This document shows, piece after piece, positions 24,949 through 34,201 of a DNA stretch of 64,000 nucleotides. The position numbers and the translations under genes were made by a program. Source of the stretch: Curtobacterium sp. TC1 (lineage in GTDB: Bacteria; Actinomycetota; Actinomycetes; Actinomycetales; Microbacteriaceae); assembly GCF_019844075.1 (NCBI RefSeq), contig NZ_CP081964.1, forward strand, positions 2,666,001 to 2,730,000. The letters are read 5' to 3'. The notes under the pieces were generated by a model. The model did no database searches, was not told where the DNA came from, and saw only the letters and a program-made list of their open reading frames with translations. How positions within the stretch are numbered: position 1 is the first letter of the stretch; every line of letters begins with the position of its first letter.

Positions 24949-26727
24949 ATGCCCCGTATCAGCAAGGTCCTCATCGCGAACCGCGGCGAGATCGCCGTCC
25001 GCATCATCCGCGCGGCCCGCGACGCAGGCAAGGCATCCGTCGCGGTCTACGCCGACCAGGACCGTGACGCCCTCCACGCACGCCTCGCCGACGAGGCCTA
25101 CGCGCTGAACGGCACCACGAGCGCCGACACCTACCTCGTCATCGACAAGATCATCTCGGTGGCCCGCCGCTCCGGCGCGGACGCCGTGCACCCGGGCTAC
25201 GGGTTCCTGGCCGAGAACGCCGACTTCGCCCGCGCCGTCATCGACGCCGGGCTGACCTGGATCGGCCCGTCGCCGGAGTCGATCGAGCGCCTCGGCGACA
25301 AGGTCTCCGCGCGCCACGTCGCCGAGAAGGTCGGGGCGCCGCTCGCCCCCGGCACCATCGAGCCCGTCAAGGACGCCTCCGAGGTCATCGCGTTCGCGGA
25401 CGAGGTCGGCCTGCCGGTCGCCATCAAGGCGGCCTTCGGTGGCGGTGGCCGCGGTCTGAAGGTCGCACGGACGCGCGAGGAGGTCGCCTCGCAGTTCGAG
25501 TCGGCGACGCGTGAAGCCATCGCGGCGTTCGGTCGGGGCGAGTGCTTCGTCGAGAAGTACCTCGACAAGCCGCGCCACGTCGAGACCCAGTGCCTGGCGG
25601 ACGAGCACGGCAACGTCGTCGTCGTGTCGACGCGTGACTGCTCGCTGCAGCGCCGGCACCAGAAGCTCGTCGAGGAGGCGCCCGCGCCCTACCTGACGGA
25701 CGCGCAGCAGGAGCGACTGTACGAGTCGTCGAAGGCGATCCTGCGCGAGGTCGGCTACGTCGGCGCCGGCACCTGCGAGTTCCTCATCGGGGCCGACGGC
25801 ACCGTGTCGTTCCTCGAGGTCAACACCCGCCTGCAGGTCGAGCACTGCGTCTCCGAAGAGGTCACCGGCATCGACCTCGTGCGTGAGCAGTTCCGCATCG
25901 CCGAGGGCGGCGTGCTCGACTACTCCGACCCCGTCGCGCGCGGCCACTCGTTCGAGTTCCGCATCAACGGCGAGGACCCGGGCCGCAACTTCTTCCCGGC
26001 GCCCGGCCCCGTGCACGCGTTCAACGCGCCGTCCGGCCCCGGTGTCCGTGTCGATTCGGGCGTCGTGTCCGGCGACGTCGTCTCCGGTTCGTTCGACTCG
26101 ATGCTCGCGAAGCTCGTCGTCACCGGCGCCACCCGTGCCGAGGCGCTCGAGCGTTCCCGGCGAGCACTCGCCGAGTTCGAGGTGACCGGCCTGCCGACCG
26201 TGCTCCCCTTCCACCGTGCGGTCGTGTCGGACCCGGCGTTCGCCACGGACGACTCCTCGCCGTTCTCCGTGTACACGCAGTGGATCGAGACCGACTTCGT
26301 CAACGAGATCCCAGCATGGAGCGGCTCTCCCGAAGAGCTCCCGGCACCGGCTTCGCGCGACTCGGTCGTCGTCGAGGTGCAGGGCAAGCGCATCGAGGTC
26401 ACCATGCCGTCGATCGTCGGTGCCGCTGCCGGTGTTGCCGGTCGTCGTCCGGCCGGCCCCACCGCTCCCCCGAAGCGTCGCTCGTCGGCGGTCAAGGGCG
26501 GCATCGCGAAGTCCGGTGGGTCCGTCGCGTCGCCGATGCAGGCCACCGTGGTGAAGCTCGCGGTCGCCGAGGGTGACACCGTGGTGAAGGGCGACCTGCT
26601 CGTCGTGCTCGAGGCCATGAAGATGGAGCAGCCCGTGCAGGCCCACAAGGACGGCGTCGTCACCGGCTTGAACGCCCCGGTCGGTCAGACGGTCTCGTCC
26701 GGCCACGTGCTGCTCGAGCTGGCGTAG
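24949..26727 (+). CDS. accA3: Acyl-CoA carboxylase biotin carboxylase/carrier (alpha) subunit
   Basis: ATP-dependent carboxylation of its own biotin, partner of AccD/AccE. The biotin carboxylase part begins [18 protein letters not shown] and has [28 protein letters not shown] (ATP loop), [13 protein letters not shown] and [19 protein letters not shown] flexible Pro/Ala/Arg linker (about 475-510) leads to the carrier domain, whose [11 protein letters not shown] carries the biotinyl Lys at about 558. 592 residues, the standard actinobacterial length. A perfect hairpin at 26791-26826 terminates it. It is not adjacent to accD, as is usual in this group. Confidence 0.95.
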   Translation: MPRISKVLIANRGEIAVRIIRAARDAGKASVAVYADQDRDALHARLADEAYALNGTTSADTYLVIDKIISVARRSGADAVHPGYGFLAENADFARAVIDAGLTWIGPSPESIERLGDKVSARHVAEKVGAPLAPGTIEPVKDASEVIAFADEVGLPVAIKAAFGGGGRGLKVARTREEVASQFESATREAIAAFGRGECFVEKYLDKPRHVETQCLADEHGNVVVVSTRDCSLQRRHQKLVEEAPAPYLTDAQQERLYESSKAILREVGYVGAGTCEFLIGADGTVSFLEVNTRLQVEHCVSEEVTGIDLVREQFRIAEGGVLDYSDPVARGHSFEFRINGEDPGRNFFPAPGPVHAFNAPSGPGVRVDSGVVSGDVVSGSFDSMLAKLVVTGATRAEALERSRRALAEFEVTGLPTVLPFHRAVVSDPAFATDDSSPFSVYTQWIETDFVNEIPAWSGSPEELPAPASRDSVVVEVQGKRIEVTMPSIVGAAAGVAGRRPAGPTAPPKRRSSAVKGGIAKSGGSVASPMQATVVKLAVAEGDTVVKGDLLVVLEAMKMEQPVQAHKDGVVTGLNAPVGQTVSSGHVLLELA

Positions 26728-26790
26728 CCCGGGGCGCGTTCGCGCGCGGTCGCCGCTCCGCTCCGCGGTCGTCGGGTTGCGCCCCGCTGT

Positions 26791-26826
26791 GGTCATCGCG
26801 CCCCGACTCTTCGGGGCGCGATGACC
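26791..26826. terminator. Bidirectional terminator between accA3 and the AbiEi-like gene
   Basis: A perfect 16-bp stem (arm GGTCATCGCGCCCCGA) with a CTCT loop, between two convergent stop codons. Confidence 0.85.
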
Positions 26827-26827
26827 G

Positions 26828-27781
26828 TCAGAGGGCGCGGATCGCAGCATGACGCCAAGCCGTGCCCCAGTTCGGACCAAGCGGCACCCCGGCATCGTGC
26901 AGGATCCGCGGGAGCTGCCCCGCGGGCATCGCATCCGACCACATCACCCGTGCGAAGCCGTTGACCTCACGACGACGGCGGAGACGGTCCTCCCGGCGCT
27001 TCTCGTCGACCAGGGCGTCCGCCGCTGTCCGCCCTCGCCGCGGGTCGTCGTACTTCACCCGGCCGTCGAACTCGACGATCACTCCGGCTTCCGCGAACCA
27101 CAGGTCCACCCGGTCGCGGAGCAGGCCGTCGTGCCGGAACTCCTGCTGCAGGACCGGGTCCGGAGCGCCGAGCACGTGCGCACCCCACCGTGTGATGCTC
27201 TCCCCCGGTGACTCGGCGAGCGGATCCGCGTGCTCGACCAGTTCCCGCGCGCGCCGATGCCCGCGAGCACGGCGACTGCCGAGCGCTTCGAGGATCGTCG
27301 CCCGCTCGACGCCGCGCCGCAAGACTGCGTCGAGCACGACGATGGCACGCCACGGGTGTTCGCGAAGGGCGACGTCGACCGCGGTCTCGGTCAACGTCGT
27401 GACGGGCACACCGTCGACCTCGACGGAGGACGGTCGCCGGCCGGCGCTGCCGATGCGCTGGATGCTCTGTTTGACCTGTCCACGGTCGCGGGACGGGTCG
27501 GTCACCGTGACACGTCCGCCGAACGCCCCGATCCACGGAAGTCCGAGCATGGCGACCGCGGACCGGTGGGACACCACGACGGAGCCCCTCCCGCCGTCGA
27601 CCACACTCCGCACGAGCGTGCGATGTCGTTCGCGTCCCGTCATGGACGCCCACTCGCCCGACCCGACGTACGTGCCACGGTGCACCCGGACGAGGGAGCC
27701 GGCATCCGCCGCGCGACGGATCGCCGATGCACGACCGGGGTCCTGCGCGAGGCCGACGGTCGAGATGAGTTCGTGTTCCAC
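26828..27781 (-). CDS. AbiEi-antitoxin-like / DUF559-like orphan protein
   Basis: About 317 residues. The N-terminal ~90 (GLAQDPGRASAIRRAADAGSLVRVHRGTYVG) look like the winged-helix antitoxin domain of AbiEi-type proteins. The C-terminal ~110 contain DRVDLWFAEAGVIVEFDGRVKYDD, an acidic/Lys pattern like the DUF559/Vsr nuclease fold. No AbiEii nucleotidyltransferase gene is adjacent, so this is not a visible toxin-antitoxin pair. The GTG at 27781 is uncertain; a TTG at 27829 would add 16 Arg-rich residues. Such genes are common singletons in Microbacteriaceae with no known role. Confidence 0.6.
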   Translation of the reverse strand: MEHELISTVGLAQDPGRASAIRRAADAGSLVRVHRGTYVGSGEWASMTGRERHRTLVRSVVDGGRGSVVVSHRSAVAMLGLPWIGAFGGRVTVTDPSRDRGQVKQSIQRIGSAGRRPSSVEVDGVPVTTLTETAVDVALREHPWRAIVVLDAVLRRGVERATILEALGSRRARGHRRARELVEHADPLAESPGESITRWGAHVLGAPDPVLQQEFRHDGLLRDRVDLWFAEAGVIVEFDGRVKYDDPRRGRTAADALVDEKRREDRLRRRREVNGFARVMWSDAMPAGQLPRILHDAGVPLGPNWGTAWRHAAIRAL

Positions 27782-27881
27782 GCTCCGATGATCGCGACGC
27801 ACGGCCCATCGGGAGCGAGGTCTGCGCAATCTGTGGACAGGCCATGGAGCAGCGCACGAACGAGCGGAACCGGCCCCGGGG

Positions 27882-29546
27882 CTAGGAGACCAAGGGGCGG
27901 ACCGAGCTCGCCAGGGCGTCGACGAGGCGCTGCGCCTCGGCGGGGGTCTCCGCGACCGTGTCGATGTAGACCTTGACCTTGGGCTCGGTCCCGCTCGGCC
28001 GGACGATCACCCGTGCGTCGCCGGTCAGGTCGTAACGCAGGATGTCCGACGGCGGGAAGCCCTCCACCCCGTCGACGTAGTCCGTCACGGTGAGGACCTC
28101 CAGCCCGCCGAGCGACGTCGGCGGCGTGGATCGGAGCGACGCCATGATCTCCCCGATGCGCGACAGGTCGTCCACACGGGTCGCGACCTGCCCCGACGCG
28201 AACGCCCCGAACTCGGCGGCGAAGGCGTCGAGCTGCCCGGCGATCGACGAGCCGGCAGCGGCGAGGTCCGACGCCAGCGACAGTAGCGACAGCGCCGCGG
28301 AGATGCCGTCCTTGTCGCGCACGACCTCGGGGTCCACGAGGTAGCCGAGCGCTTCCTCGTACCCGAAGAGCAGCCCGGGGACCCGCGAGACCCACTTGAA
28401 GCCGGTCAGGGTGTCCCGGTACTCCAGGCCGTGGCGGGCGGCGACACGGGCCAGCGCCGGCGACGAGACGATCGACGCAGCGAGCGTGCCGGTCGTCCCC
28501 GCCTCGGACGCCCGAGCGGCAGCCCGCCACCCGAGCAACCAGCCGACCTCGTTGCCCGAGAGCCTCCGGAAGGAGCCGGACCCGTGCGGGATCGCGAGCG
28601 CGAGCCGGTCGGCGTCGGGGTCGTTCGCGATGACGAGGTCGGCGCCTACGGCGACACCGCGGGCGATCGCCAGGTCCATCGCGCCGGGCTCTTCGGGGTT
28701 CGGGAACGACACGGTCGGGAACGCGCCGTCCGGGTCGATCTGCTCCGGCACCACCGTCGGCGACGCGAACCCGGCCGCGGCGAACACCGCACGGGCGGTC
28801 TCCCACCCGACACCGTGCATCGCCGTGTAGACGACCTTCGGCTGCGCTTCGGGTCCGAGTGCCGGCGGGGCGACGGTCGCGGCCGTGGCGGCCACGTAGG
28901 CGTCGAGCAACGCGGACGAGGCGACGGTGTAGTCGGTGCCCCGGAGCAGGTCCGTGATCGACCCTGCGGCGACGGCGTCGATGGCGTCCGCGATCTCGCC
29001 GTCGACGGGCGGCACGATCTGCGACCCGTCGTCGTCCTGCCCGAGGTAGACCTTGTAGCCGTTGTCGCGGGGCGGGTTGTGGCTCGCGGTGACCATCACC
29101 CCGGCGCCGACGTCGAGGTGCCGGACGGCGAACGCGAGCACCGGTGTGGGGAGGGCACTCGGCAGCAGCGTGACCTCGAGCCCGAGACCGCGCATCACCT
29201 CGGCCGAGTCGCGGGCGAAGACGTCGGAGTTCACGCGGCCGTCGTAGCCGATGACGACACTACGCGACCGGCCGGTGTCGATCAGGAAGCGTGCGAGCCC
29301 TGCGGCCGCCTGGGTCACGACGACCCGGTTCATGCGGAGGGGACCGTAGCCGAGCTCGGCGCGGAGTCCGGCGGTGCCGAACTGCAGCCGTCCCCCGAAC
29401 CGTGCGGCGAGGGCCTGCACGGCCGGACCGGAACCGTCGGCGGCGGCGTCGATCGCGGCTGCGAGCTCGTCGCGGGTCTCCGGATCGGGGTCCTGCGCGA
29501 GCCAGGACCGTGCGGTCCCGAGCACGTGGTCGAGATCGATCTTCAC
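27882..29546 (-). CDS. Phospho-sugar mutase (phosphoglucomutase/phosphomannomutase family)
   Basis: Interconverts sugar 1- and 6- (or 5-) phosphates. The 554-residue alpha-D-phosphohexomutase has LQFGTAGLRAELGYG, the phosphoserine loop GAGVMVTASHNPPRDNGYKV, the metal-binding NDPDADRLALAIP and C-terminal IVRPSGTEPKVKVYID. The family includes the PGM2/phosphopentomutase-like type. Its ATG overlaps the stop of the purine nucleoside phosphorylase gene (ATGA). That coupling suggests it turns released ribose-1-phosphate into ribose-5-phosphate, but a glucose/mannose role is equally compatible with sequence. Confidence 0.88.
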   Translation of the reverse strand: MKIDLDHVLGTARSWLAQDPDPETRDELAAAIDAAADGSGPAVQALAARFGGRLQFGTAGLRAELGYGPLRMNRVVVTQAAAGLARFLIDTGRSRSVVIGYDGRVNSDVFARDSAEVMRGLGLEVTLLPSALPTPVLAFAVRHLDVGAGVMVTASHNPPRDNGYKVYLGQDDDGSQIVPPVDGEIADAIDAVAAGSITDLLRGTDYTVASSALLDAYVAATAATVAPPALGPEAQPKVVYTAMHGVGWETARAVFAAAGFASPTVVPEQIDPDGAFPTVSFPNPEEPGAMDLAIARGVAVGADLVIANDPDADRLALAIPHGSGSFRRLSGNEVGWLLGWRAAARASEAGTTGTLAASIVSSPALARVAARHGLEYRDTLTGFKWVSRVPGLLFGYEEALGYLVDPEVVRDKDGISAALSLLSLASDLAAAGSSIAGQLDAFAAEFGAFASGQVATRVDDLSRIGEIMASLRSTPPTSLGGLEVLTVTDYVDGVEGFPPSDILRYDLTGDARVIVRPSGTEPKVKVYIDTVAETPAEAQRLVDALASSVRPLVS

Positions 29547-30385
29547 GAGGCCGTCTGCCCGAGCGCCGTCACCACACGGGCGAGGAGGTCCGCGATCACC
29601 GGTTCGGCCTGCTTGCCGGCCTCGAGCACCTCGGTGTGCGACAGCGGCGTCTTCTGGATGCCGGCCGCCAGGTTCGTGATGAGCGAGAACCCGAGGACCT
29701 CCATGCCGGCCTGCCGGGCGGCGATGGCCTCGAGCGCGGTGGACATGCCGACGATGTGCCCGCCGATGGTCTTCGCCATCTGCACCTCGGCCGGGGTCTC
29801 GTAGTGCGGCCCGCGGAACTGCGTGTAGACGCCCTCGTCCAGGGACGGGTCGACCGACCGCGCGACGTCACGCAGACGGGCCGAGTACAGGTCGGTCAGG
29901 TCGATGAACGTCGCACCCTCGAGCGGGCTGTCGGCGGTCAGGTTGATGTGGTCGCTGATGAGCACGGGGGTGCCGGGCGTCCAGTGCTCCTTGATGCCAC
30001 CGGCACCGTTCGTCAGCACCATGATCGAAGCACCCGTCGCCGCAGCGGTGCGGACGCTGTGCACGACCCGGCGGACGCCGTGGCCCTCGTAGTAGTGCGT
30101 GCGGGCCCCGATGACCAGCGCGTGGCGGCCGTCGGCGAGGCGGATCGACCGGATCGTGCCGGAGTGTCCGGGCACGGCCGAGGCGCTGAAGCCGGGGACC
30201 TGGTCCGCCGGGATCTCGGACACGGTCTCACCGATGATGTCGGCGGCCTTGCCCCAGCCCGAGCCGAGGGTCAGGGCGATGTCGTGCCGCTCGATGCCGG
30301 ACTTCGCGGCGATGACGGCAGCGGCGTCGCGCGCCACCTCGAACGGGTCGGCAGCGGGGTCGTTCAGCGGGTTCTCGGTGCTCAT
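29543..30385 (-). CDS. punA: Purine-nucleoside phosphorylase
   Basis: Phosphorolysis of (deoxy)inosine/guanosine to base plus ribose-1-phosphate. The 280-residue protein is of the trimeric type: LTLGSGWGKAAD (phosphate site), ADQVPGFSASAVPGHSG, GARTHYYEGHG, LTNGAGGI, FRGPHYETPAEVQM and GMEVLGFSLITNLAAG. A -10-like TAGAGT six bases before the ATG suggests its own leaderless promoter. It is followed by the coupled mutase gene. Its neighbours (add, PTS IIA/IIB, deoA, cdd, nucleoside ABC transporter) form a nucleoside salvage region. Confidence 0.94.
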   Translation of the reverse strand: MSTENPLNDPAADPFEVARDAAAVIAAKSGIERHDIALTLGSGWGKAADIIGETVSEIPADQVPGFSASAVPGHSGTIRSIRLADGRHALVIGARTHYYEGHGVRRVVHSVRTAAATGASIMVLTNGAGGIKEHWTPGTPVLISDHINLTADSPLEGATFIDLTDLYSARLRDVARSVDPSLDEGVYTQFRGPHYETPAEVQMAKTIGGHIVGMSTALEAIAARQAGMEVLGFSLITNLAAGIQKTPLSHTEVLEAGKQAEPVIADLLARVVTALGQTAS

Positions 30386-30391
30386 GCCCCA

Positions 30392-30397
30392 ACTCTA
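30392..30397 (-). promoter_or_regulatory. -10 element, leaderless purine phosphorylase transcript
   Basis: TAGAGT on the minus strand, 6 bases before the ATG at 30385, so the phosphorylase and mutase genes may be expressed apart from the upstream PTS genes. Confidence 0.4.
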
Positions 30398-30437
30398 AAG
30401 GGCCGATGCCCACGCAGCGGCCGTGGCCGCACCCGGC

Positions 30438-30716
30438 TCAGTGCTCGCCGAGCGCCCGGTCCACCGCCGCCGTGATCTCGCCCTGGTCGAAGTGGTTCCG
30501 GATGACGATGACCTCGGCGTAGGTGTCACCGATCGCCTCGACGAACTCCTGGCTGGTGAGGATCACGTTGGCGTCGTCGGACACGTCCCGCACCGAGGCC
30601 ACGTCGGCCGCGACGACCGACGCCCGCAGGCCGAGTGCGGACAGCGCCTTCTCGGCGTTCACCTTGAGGATGCCGCTCGACCCGATGCCGGCACCGCAGA
30701 TGGTCACGATCTTCAC
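30438..30716 (-). CDS. PTS EIIB component, ascorbate/lactose-like type
   Basis: 92 residues. MKIVTICGAGIGSSGILKVN has the phospho-Cys (residue 7) followed by the G-x-G-S-S loop of ascorbate-type IIB proteins. It would receive phosphate from the IIA encoded just upstream (4-bp ATGA overlap) and pass it to a sugar bound by a IIC. No IIC membrane component is found anywhere near, so the pair is orphaned here. It lies in a nucleoside salvage cluster. Confidence 0.82.
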   Translation of the reverse strand: MKIVTICGAGIGSSGILKVNAEKALSALGLRASVVAADVASVRDVSDDANVILTSQEFVEAIGDTYAEVIVIRNHFDQGEITAAVDRALGEH

Positions 30717-31159
30717 GCGGACACCCCCATGATCGTGCGGACCTCGTCCGCCGTCGTCGCGTCGGCGATCCGCCCCGTGACGGCCTGGTCGTTGAACAGG
30801 TTCGCGATCTCGCCGATGGACTCGAGGTGCGTCCCCACCCCGGCGACCGCGAGCCCCAGGACGACGCGGACGGGGTCGTTGTGCGGGTGGCCGAACGCCA
30901 CCGGCGACGCCAGGGTCACGACGGCGAGCCCGTCGCGCAGGACCGCGCCACCCGGCCGGGCGTGGGCGAAGGCCAGTCCTGGGGAGATCACGATGTACGG
31001 CCCGTGTTCCTCGACCATGCCGACCATGGCGTCGGTGTACTCGTCGGTCGCGGCTCCGGACGCGACGAGCGCGCCGCCGGCCAGGCGCATCGCGTCACGC
31101 CAGGTGGGCGCGGTGGCCCCGAGGAGCACGGCGGCGTCCGGCAGCGGCGGCAGTCCCAT
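30713..31159 (-). CDS. PTS EIIA component, fructose/mannitol superfamily (ascorbate-like)
   Basis: 148 residues. VISPGLAFAHARPGGAV places the phospho-His at about 66, matching the PTS_EIIA_2 fold. It accepts phosphate from HPr (ptsH at 58241) and would pass it to the IIB encoded next. It starts 3 bp after the adenosine deaminase stop, so it is co-transcribed with add. With no IIC gene in the cluster, transport of a nucleoside-derived sugar with a distant IIC, or a purely regulatory role, are both possible. Confidence 0.82.
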   Translation of the reverse strand: MGLPPLPDAAVLLGATAPTWRDAMRLAGGALVASGAATDEYTDAMVGMVEEHGPYIVISPGLAFAHARPGGAVLRDGLAVVTLASPVAFGHPHNDPVRVVLGLAVAGVGTHLESIGEIANLFNDQAVTGRIADATTADEVRTIMGVSA

Positions 31160-31162
31160 GCG

Positions 31163-32275
31163 TCAGGCCTCCGAGTACCCGGAGGTGATGGTGGCGATGA
31201 TCTCCTCGCGGTCCTCGAGCGGCAGGAACGAGCCCAGTGCGGCGTTGATCTGGAACGCTGCCAGGTCGTCGAGGTCGTAGCCGAACGTGCCCGCGAGCAG
31301 TGCCAGCTCCTTCGACAGCGACGTCCCGCTCATCAGGCGGTTGTCGGTGTTCACCGTGACCCGGAACCCGAGCTGGTAGAGCACGTCGAAGGGGTGGTCG
31401 GCGAGATCGTCGCCCCAGGCGGCGATCGCACCCGTCTGCAGGTTGGAGGACGGCGACACCTCGAGTGGGATCTCGCGGTCGCGGACCCACGATGCGACCT
31501 CGCCGAGGGAGGCCAGCGTCGAGCCGTCACCGGCGTCGGAGAGCGTGACGTCCTCGAAGATCCGGACACCGTGCCCGAGGCGCAGCGCGCGGCCGTCGAC
31601 GAGCGCGGACCGGATGGAGGCGAGCCCGTCGGCCTCGCCCGCGTGCACGGTGACGGGGAAGAGCTCGGACGCGAGGTGGTCGAACGCGGCGCGGTGGTTC
31701 GAAGCGGGGAACCCGGCCTCGGCACCGGCGATGTCGAAGCCGACGACACCGGCGTCGCGGTGCCGCACGGCGAGTTCGGCGATCTCGAGCGAGCGGTCGG
31801 CGTGCCGCATCGCGGTGACGAGCTGGCCGACTCGGATGCGGCCACCGGCGGCGTCGACCGCTTCCTCGATGCCGGCCTGCACGGCCTCGACCGTCTCGTC
31901 GAGCGTCAGCCCGCCCTGCAGGTGCTGTTCCGGGGCCCACCGGACCTCGCCGTAGACGACGCCGTCGGCGACCAGGTCCTCGACGAACTCCTTCGCGACG
32001 CGGTGCAGCTGCGGAGCCGTCTGCATGACCGAGATGGTGACGTCGAACGTCTTCAGGTACTCGACGAGCGAGCCCGAGTTCGACTGGTCGGCGAACCACT
32101 GCCCGAGCTCGGACGGGTCGGTGGTCGGCAGCGTGACGCCCGCGGCACCGGCGAGCTCGACGATCGTCGTGGGGCGCAGACCGCCGTCGAGGTGGTCGTG
32201 CAGCGAGACCTTCGGCAGGTCGTTGATGACCGCTCCGGCGTCGGGCAGGCGGTAGGTCGGGGCATCGGCGCTCAT
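31163..32275 (-). CDS. add: Adenosine deaminase
   Basis: Converts (deoxy)adenosine to (deoxy)inosine. The 370-residue TIM-barrel metalloenzyme has LPKVSLHDHLDGGLRPTT (metal-binding H-x-H), VYGEVRWAPEQHLQGG, VTVHAGEADG (zinc His) and the late NTDNRLMSGTSLSKE with the catalytic Asp. A -10-like TAGCCT six bases before the ATG indicates a leaderless promoter. Its product feeds the purine nucleoside phosphorylase encoded two genes on. Confidence 0.95.
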   Translation of the reverse strand: MSADAPTYRLPDAGAVINDLPKVSLHDHLDGGLRPTTIVELAGAAGVTLPTTDPSELGQWFADQSNSGSLVEYLKTFDVTISVMQTAPQLHRVAKEFVEDLVADGVVYGEVRWAPEQHLQGGLTLDETVEAVQAGIEEAVDAAGGRIRVGQLVTAMRHADRSLEIAELAVRHRDAGVVGFDIAGAEAGFPASNHRAAFDHLASELFPVTVHAGEADGLASIRSALVDGRALRLGHGVRIFEDVTLSDAGDGSTLASLGEVASWVRDREIPLEVSPSSNLQTGAIAAWGDDLADHPFDVLYQLGFRVTVNTDNRLMSGTSLSKELALLAGTFGYDLDDLAAFQINAALGSFLPLEDREEIIATITSGYSEA

Positions 32276-32281
32276 GCGACC

Positions 32282-32287
32282 AGGCTA
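32282..32287 (-). promoter_or_regulatory. -10 element, leaderless add transcript
   Basis: TAGCCT on the minus strand, 6 bases before the add ATG. Confidence 0.45.
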
Positions 32288-32346
32288 TCGGTGGTCACCG
32301 ACCGCGCGCAGGCACCTGTGCACAACACTCACCGGAACAGACTGGA

Positions 32347-32372
32347 GGCTCCCCACAGCAGTGCAGGGAGCC
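32347..32372 (-). terminator. Hairpin after deoA
   Basis: GGCTCCC and GGGAGCC are separated by 12 bases, 25 bp past the deoA stop. It probably ends the nucleoside transporter/cdd/deoA transcript before the add promoter. Confidence 0.45.
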
Positions 32373-32396
32373 CGACGGTTCGTCAGGTGGCCGGGT

Positions 32397-33695
32397 TCAG
32401 GACCCGATGCGCTCCCGCACGATCGGCCCGCGGGCAGCGACCGCAGCGTCGGACGAGCCGATCGACCACGCACCCTCGAGCGACTCGAGCGCCCGCGGGA
32501 TCCGTGACGCGTCGTCGGTGTGCAGCGTCCAGAGCGGCTGTCCCTCGGTCACGGTGTCACCGGGCTTGACGTGCAGCTCGATGCCCGCACCCGCCTGCAC
32601 CGGGTCCTGTGCTCGGGCGCGGCCGGCACCGAGGCGCCAGGCCGAGACACCGAACGGCAGGGCGTCCTGCTGCGCGAGCACACCGGACGACGGCGCGGTC
32701 ACGACGTGCTGCTCCCGGGCGACCGGCAACGCGGCGGAGGGGTCCCCGCCCTGCGCCTGGATCATCCGGCGCCAGGTGTCCATCGCGCGGCCGTCGGCCA
32801 GCGCCGCGGCCGGGTCGGCGTCCGGCAGCCCGGCGAGCGTGAGCATCTCGGTCGCGAGCGCGACCGTCAGCTCCACGACGTCGGCCGGACCACCGCCAGC
32901 CAGGACCTCGACCGACTCCCGCACCTCGAGCGCGTTGCCGATGGTCAGACCGAGCGGGACCTCCATGTCGGTCAGCAGCGCCGAGGTCTTCACCCCGGCG
33001 TCGTTGCCGAGGTCCACCATCGTCTGCGCGAGCTCGCGCGATGCCTCGTACGTGGGCATGAACGCCCCGGACCCGAACTTCACGTCGAGCACGAGCGCAC
33101 CGGTGCCCTCGGCGATCTTCTTCGACATGATGCTCGACGCGATGAGCGGGATGCACTCGACGGTGCCGGTGGTGTCGCGGAGCGCGTAGAGCTTCTTGTC
33201 GGCGGGTGCCAGGCCCGAGCCAGCGGCGCAGATGACCGCGCCGACGTCGGACAGGATCTCCATCATCCGGTCGTTCGACAGCGCGGCCTGCCACCCGGGG
33301 ATCGACTCGAGCTTGTCGAGCGTCCCGCCGGTGTGCCCCAGGCCACGACCGGACAGCTGCGGCACCGCGACGCCGAACGACGCCACCAGCGGCGCGAGCG
33401 GCAGCGTGATCTTGTCGCCGACGCCGCCGGTGGAGTGCTTGTCGACGGTCGTCTTGCCGAGCGAGCCGAACGACATCCGCTCCCCCGACGCGATCATCGC
33501 GAGCGTGAGGTCCTTGATCTCGCGCCGCTCCATCCCGTTCAGGAAGATGGCCATCGCCATCGCCGCCATCTGCGGGTCCTCGACGTAGCCGCGCGTGTAG
33601 GCGTCCACGAGCCAGTCCACCTCGGCGGTGCTCAGAGCGCCACCGGATCGCTTCGTGCGGATGAGGTCGACGGTGTCGAACGGCTCGACGGCCAT
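32397..33695 (-). CDS. deoA: Thymidine phosphorylase
   Basis: Phosphorolysis of thymidine/deoxyuridine to base and deoxyribose-1-phosphate. The 432-residue product starts VDLIRTKRSGGALSTAEVDW and carries TVDKHSTGGVGDK, the phosphate-binding signature, followed by SGRGLGHTGGTLDKLESIPG. The C-terminal domain (about 345-432) has the usual pyrimidine-nucleoside phosphorylase fold (VLAQQDALPFGVSAWRLGAG). It begins 4 bp after the cdd stop and is the last gene of the transporter operon. Confidence 0.95.
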   Translation of the reverse strand: MAVEPFDTVDLIRTKRSGGALSTAEVDWLVDAYTRGYVEDPQMAAMAMAIFLNGMERREIKDLTLAMIASGERMSFGSLGKTTVDKHSTGGVGDKITLPLAPLVASFGVAVPQLSGRGLGHTGGTLDKLESIPGWQAALSNDRMMEILSDVGAVICAAGSGLAPADKKLYALRDTTGTVECIPLIASSIMSKKIAEGTGALVLDVKFGSGAFMPTYEASRELAQTMVDLGNDAGVKTSALLTDMEVPLGLTIGNALEVRESVEVLAGGGPADVVELTVALATEMLTLAGLPDADPAAALADGRAMDTWRRMIQAQGGDPSAALPVAREQHVVTAPSSGVLAQQDALPFGVSAWRLGAGRARAQDPVQAGAGIELHVKPGDTVTEGQPLWTLHTDDASRIPRALESLEGAWSIGSSDAAVAARGPIVRERIGS

Positions 33696-33699
33696 GTGA

Positions 33700-34182
33700 T
33701 CAGTGCTCCTGCTGGTAGGTGGCGAGGGTGCGCGGCCCGAACGCGTCGGGCAGGACCTCGTCGATGGTGCGGATGCCCGAGACCGTCTCGAGGAGCATGC
33801 CCTCGGTCGAGTGCTCGAACAGCAGCTGGCGGCAGCGGCCGCACGGCATCAGGGTGGCGCCGTCGCCGTCGACGCACGTGAACGCGACGAGCTTGCCGCC
33901 ACCGGTCATGTGCAGCTGCGACACGAGCGAGCACTCTGCGCAGAGCGTCACCCCGTACGACGCGTTCTCGACGTTGCAGCCGGAGACGATCCGTCCGTCG
34001 TCGGTGAGCGCCGCGGCGCCCACCGGGAACGACGAGTACGGCGCGTAGGCGCGCCGCATCGCGGCGGTCGCTGCCGTCCGCAGGGCGGTCCAGTCCACGT
34101 CGTCGACCGGGAGGCCCGTGGCTGCGTCCGCAGGGGCGGTGGCGGTGACCGCCTGGTCACCTGGTTCGTGCGTGTCGGTCAT
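33700..34182 (-). CDS. cdd: Cytidine deaminase
   Basis: Deaminates cytidine/deoxycytidine to uridine/deoxyuridine. The 160-residue protein has YAPYSSFPVGAAALTDDG, GCNVENASYGVTLCAECS (active-site Glu region and first zinc Cys) and LMPCGRCRQLLFE (remaining zinc Cys pair). The N-terminal 22 residues are a non-conserved Ala/Asp/Thr-rich extension. It lies 19 bp after the second permease gene and directly before deoA, which uses its product. Confidence 0.95.
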   Translation of the reverse strand: MTDTHEPGDQAVTATAPADAATGLPVDDVDWTALRTAATAAMRRAYAPYSSFPVGAAALTDDGRIVSGCNVENASYGVTLCAECSLVSQLHMTGGGKLVAFTCVDGDGATLMPCGRCRQLLFEHSTEGMLLETVSGIRTIDEVLPDAFGPRTLATYQQEH

Positions 34183-34201
34183 GTGCCGTGCCTCCAGGCC
34201 G

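Noticed and set aside
26828..27781. Complete type IV toxin-antitoxin system
   Set aside because: Only an AbiEi-like domain is present; no AbiEii nucleotidyltransferase gene is adjacent.
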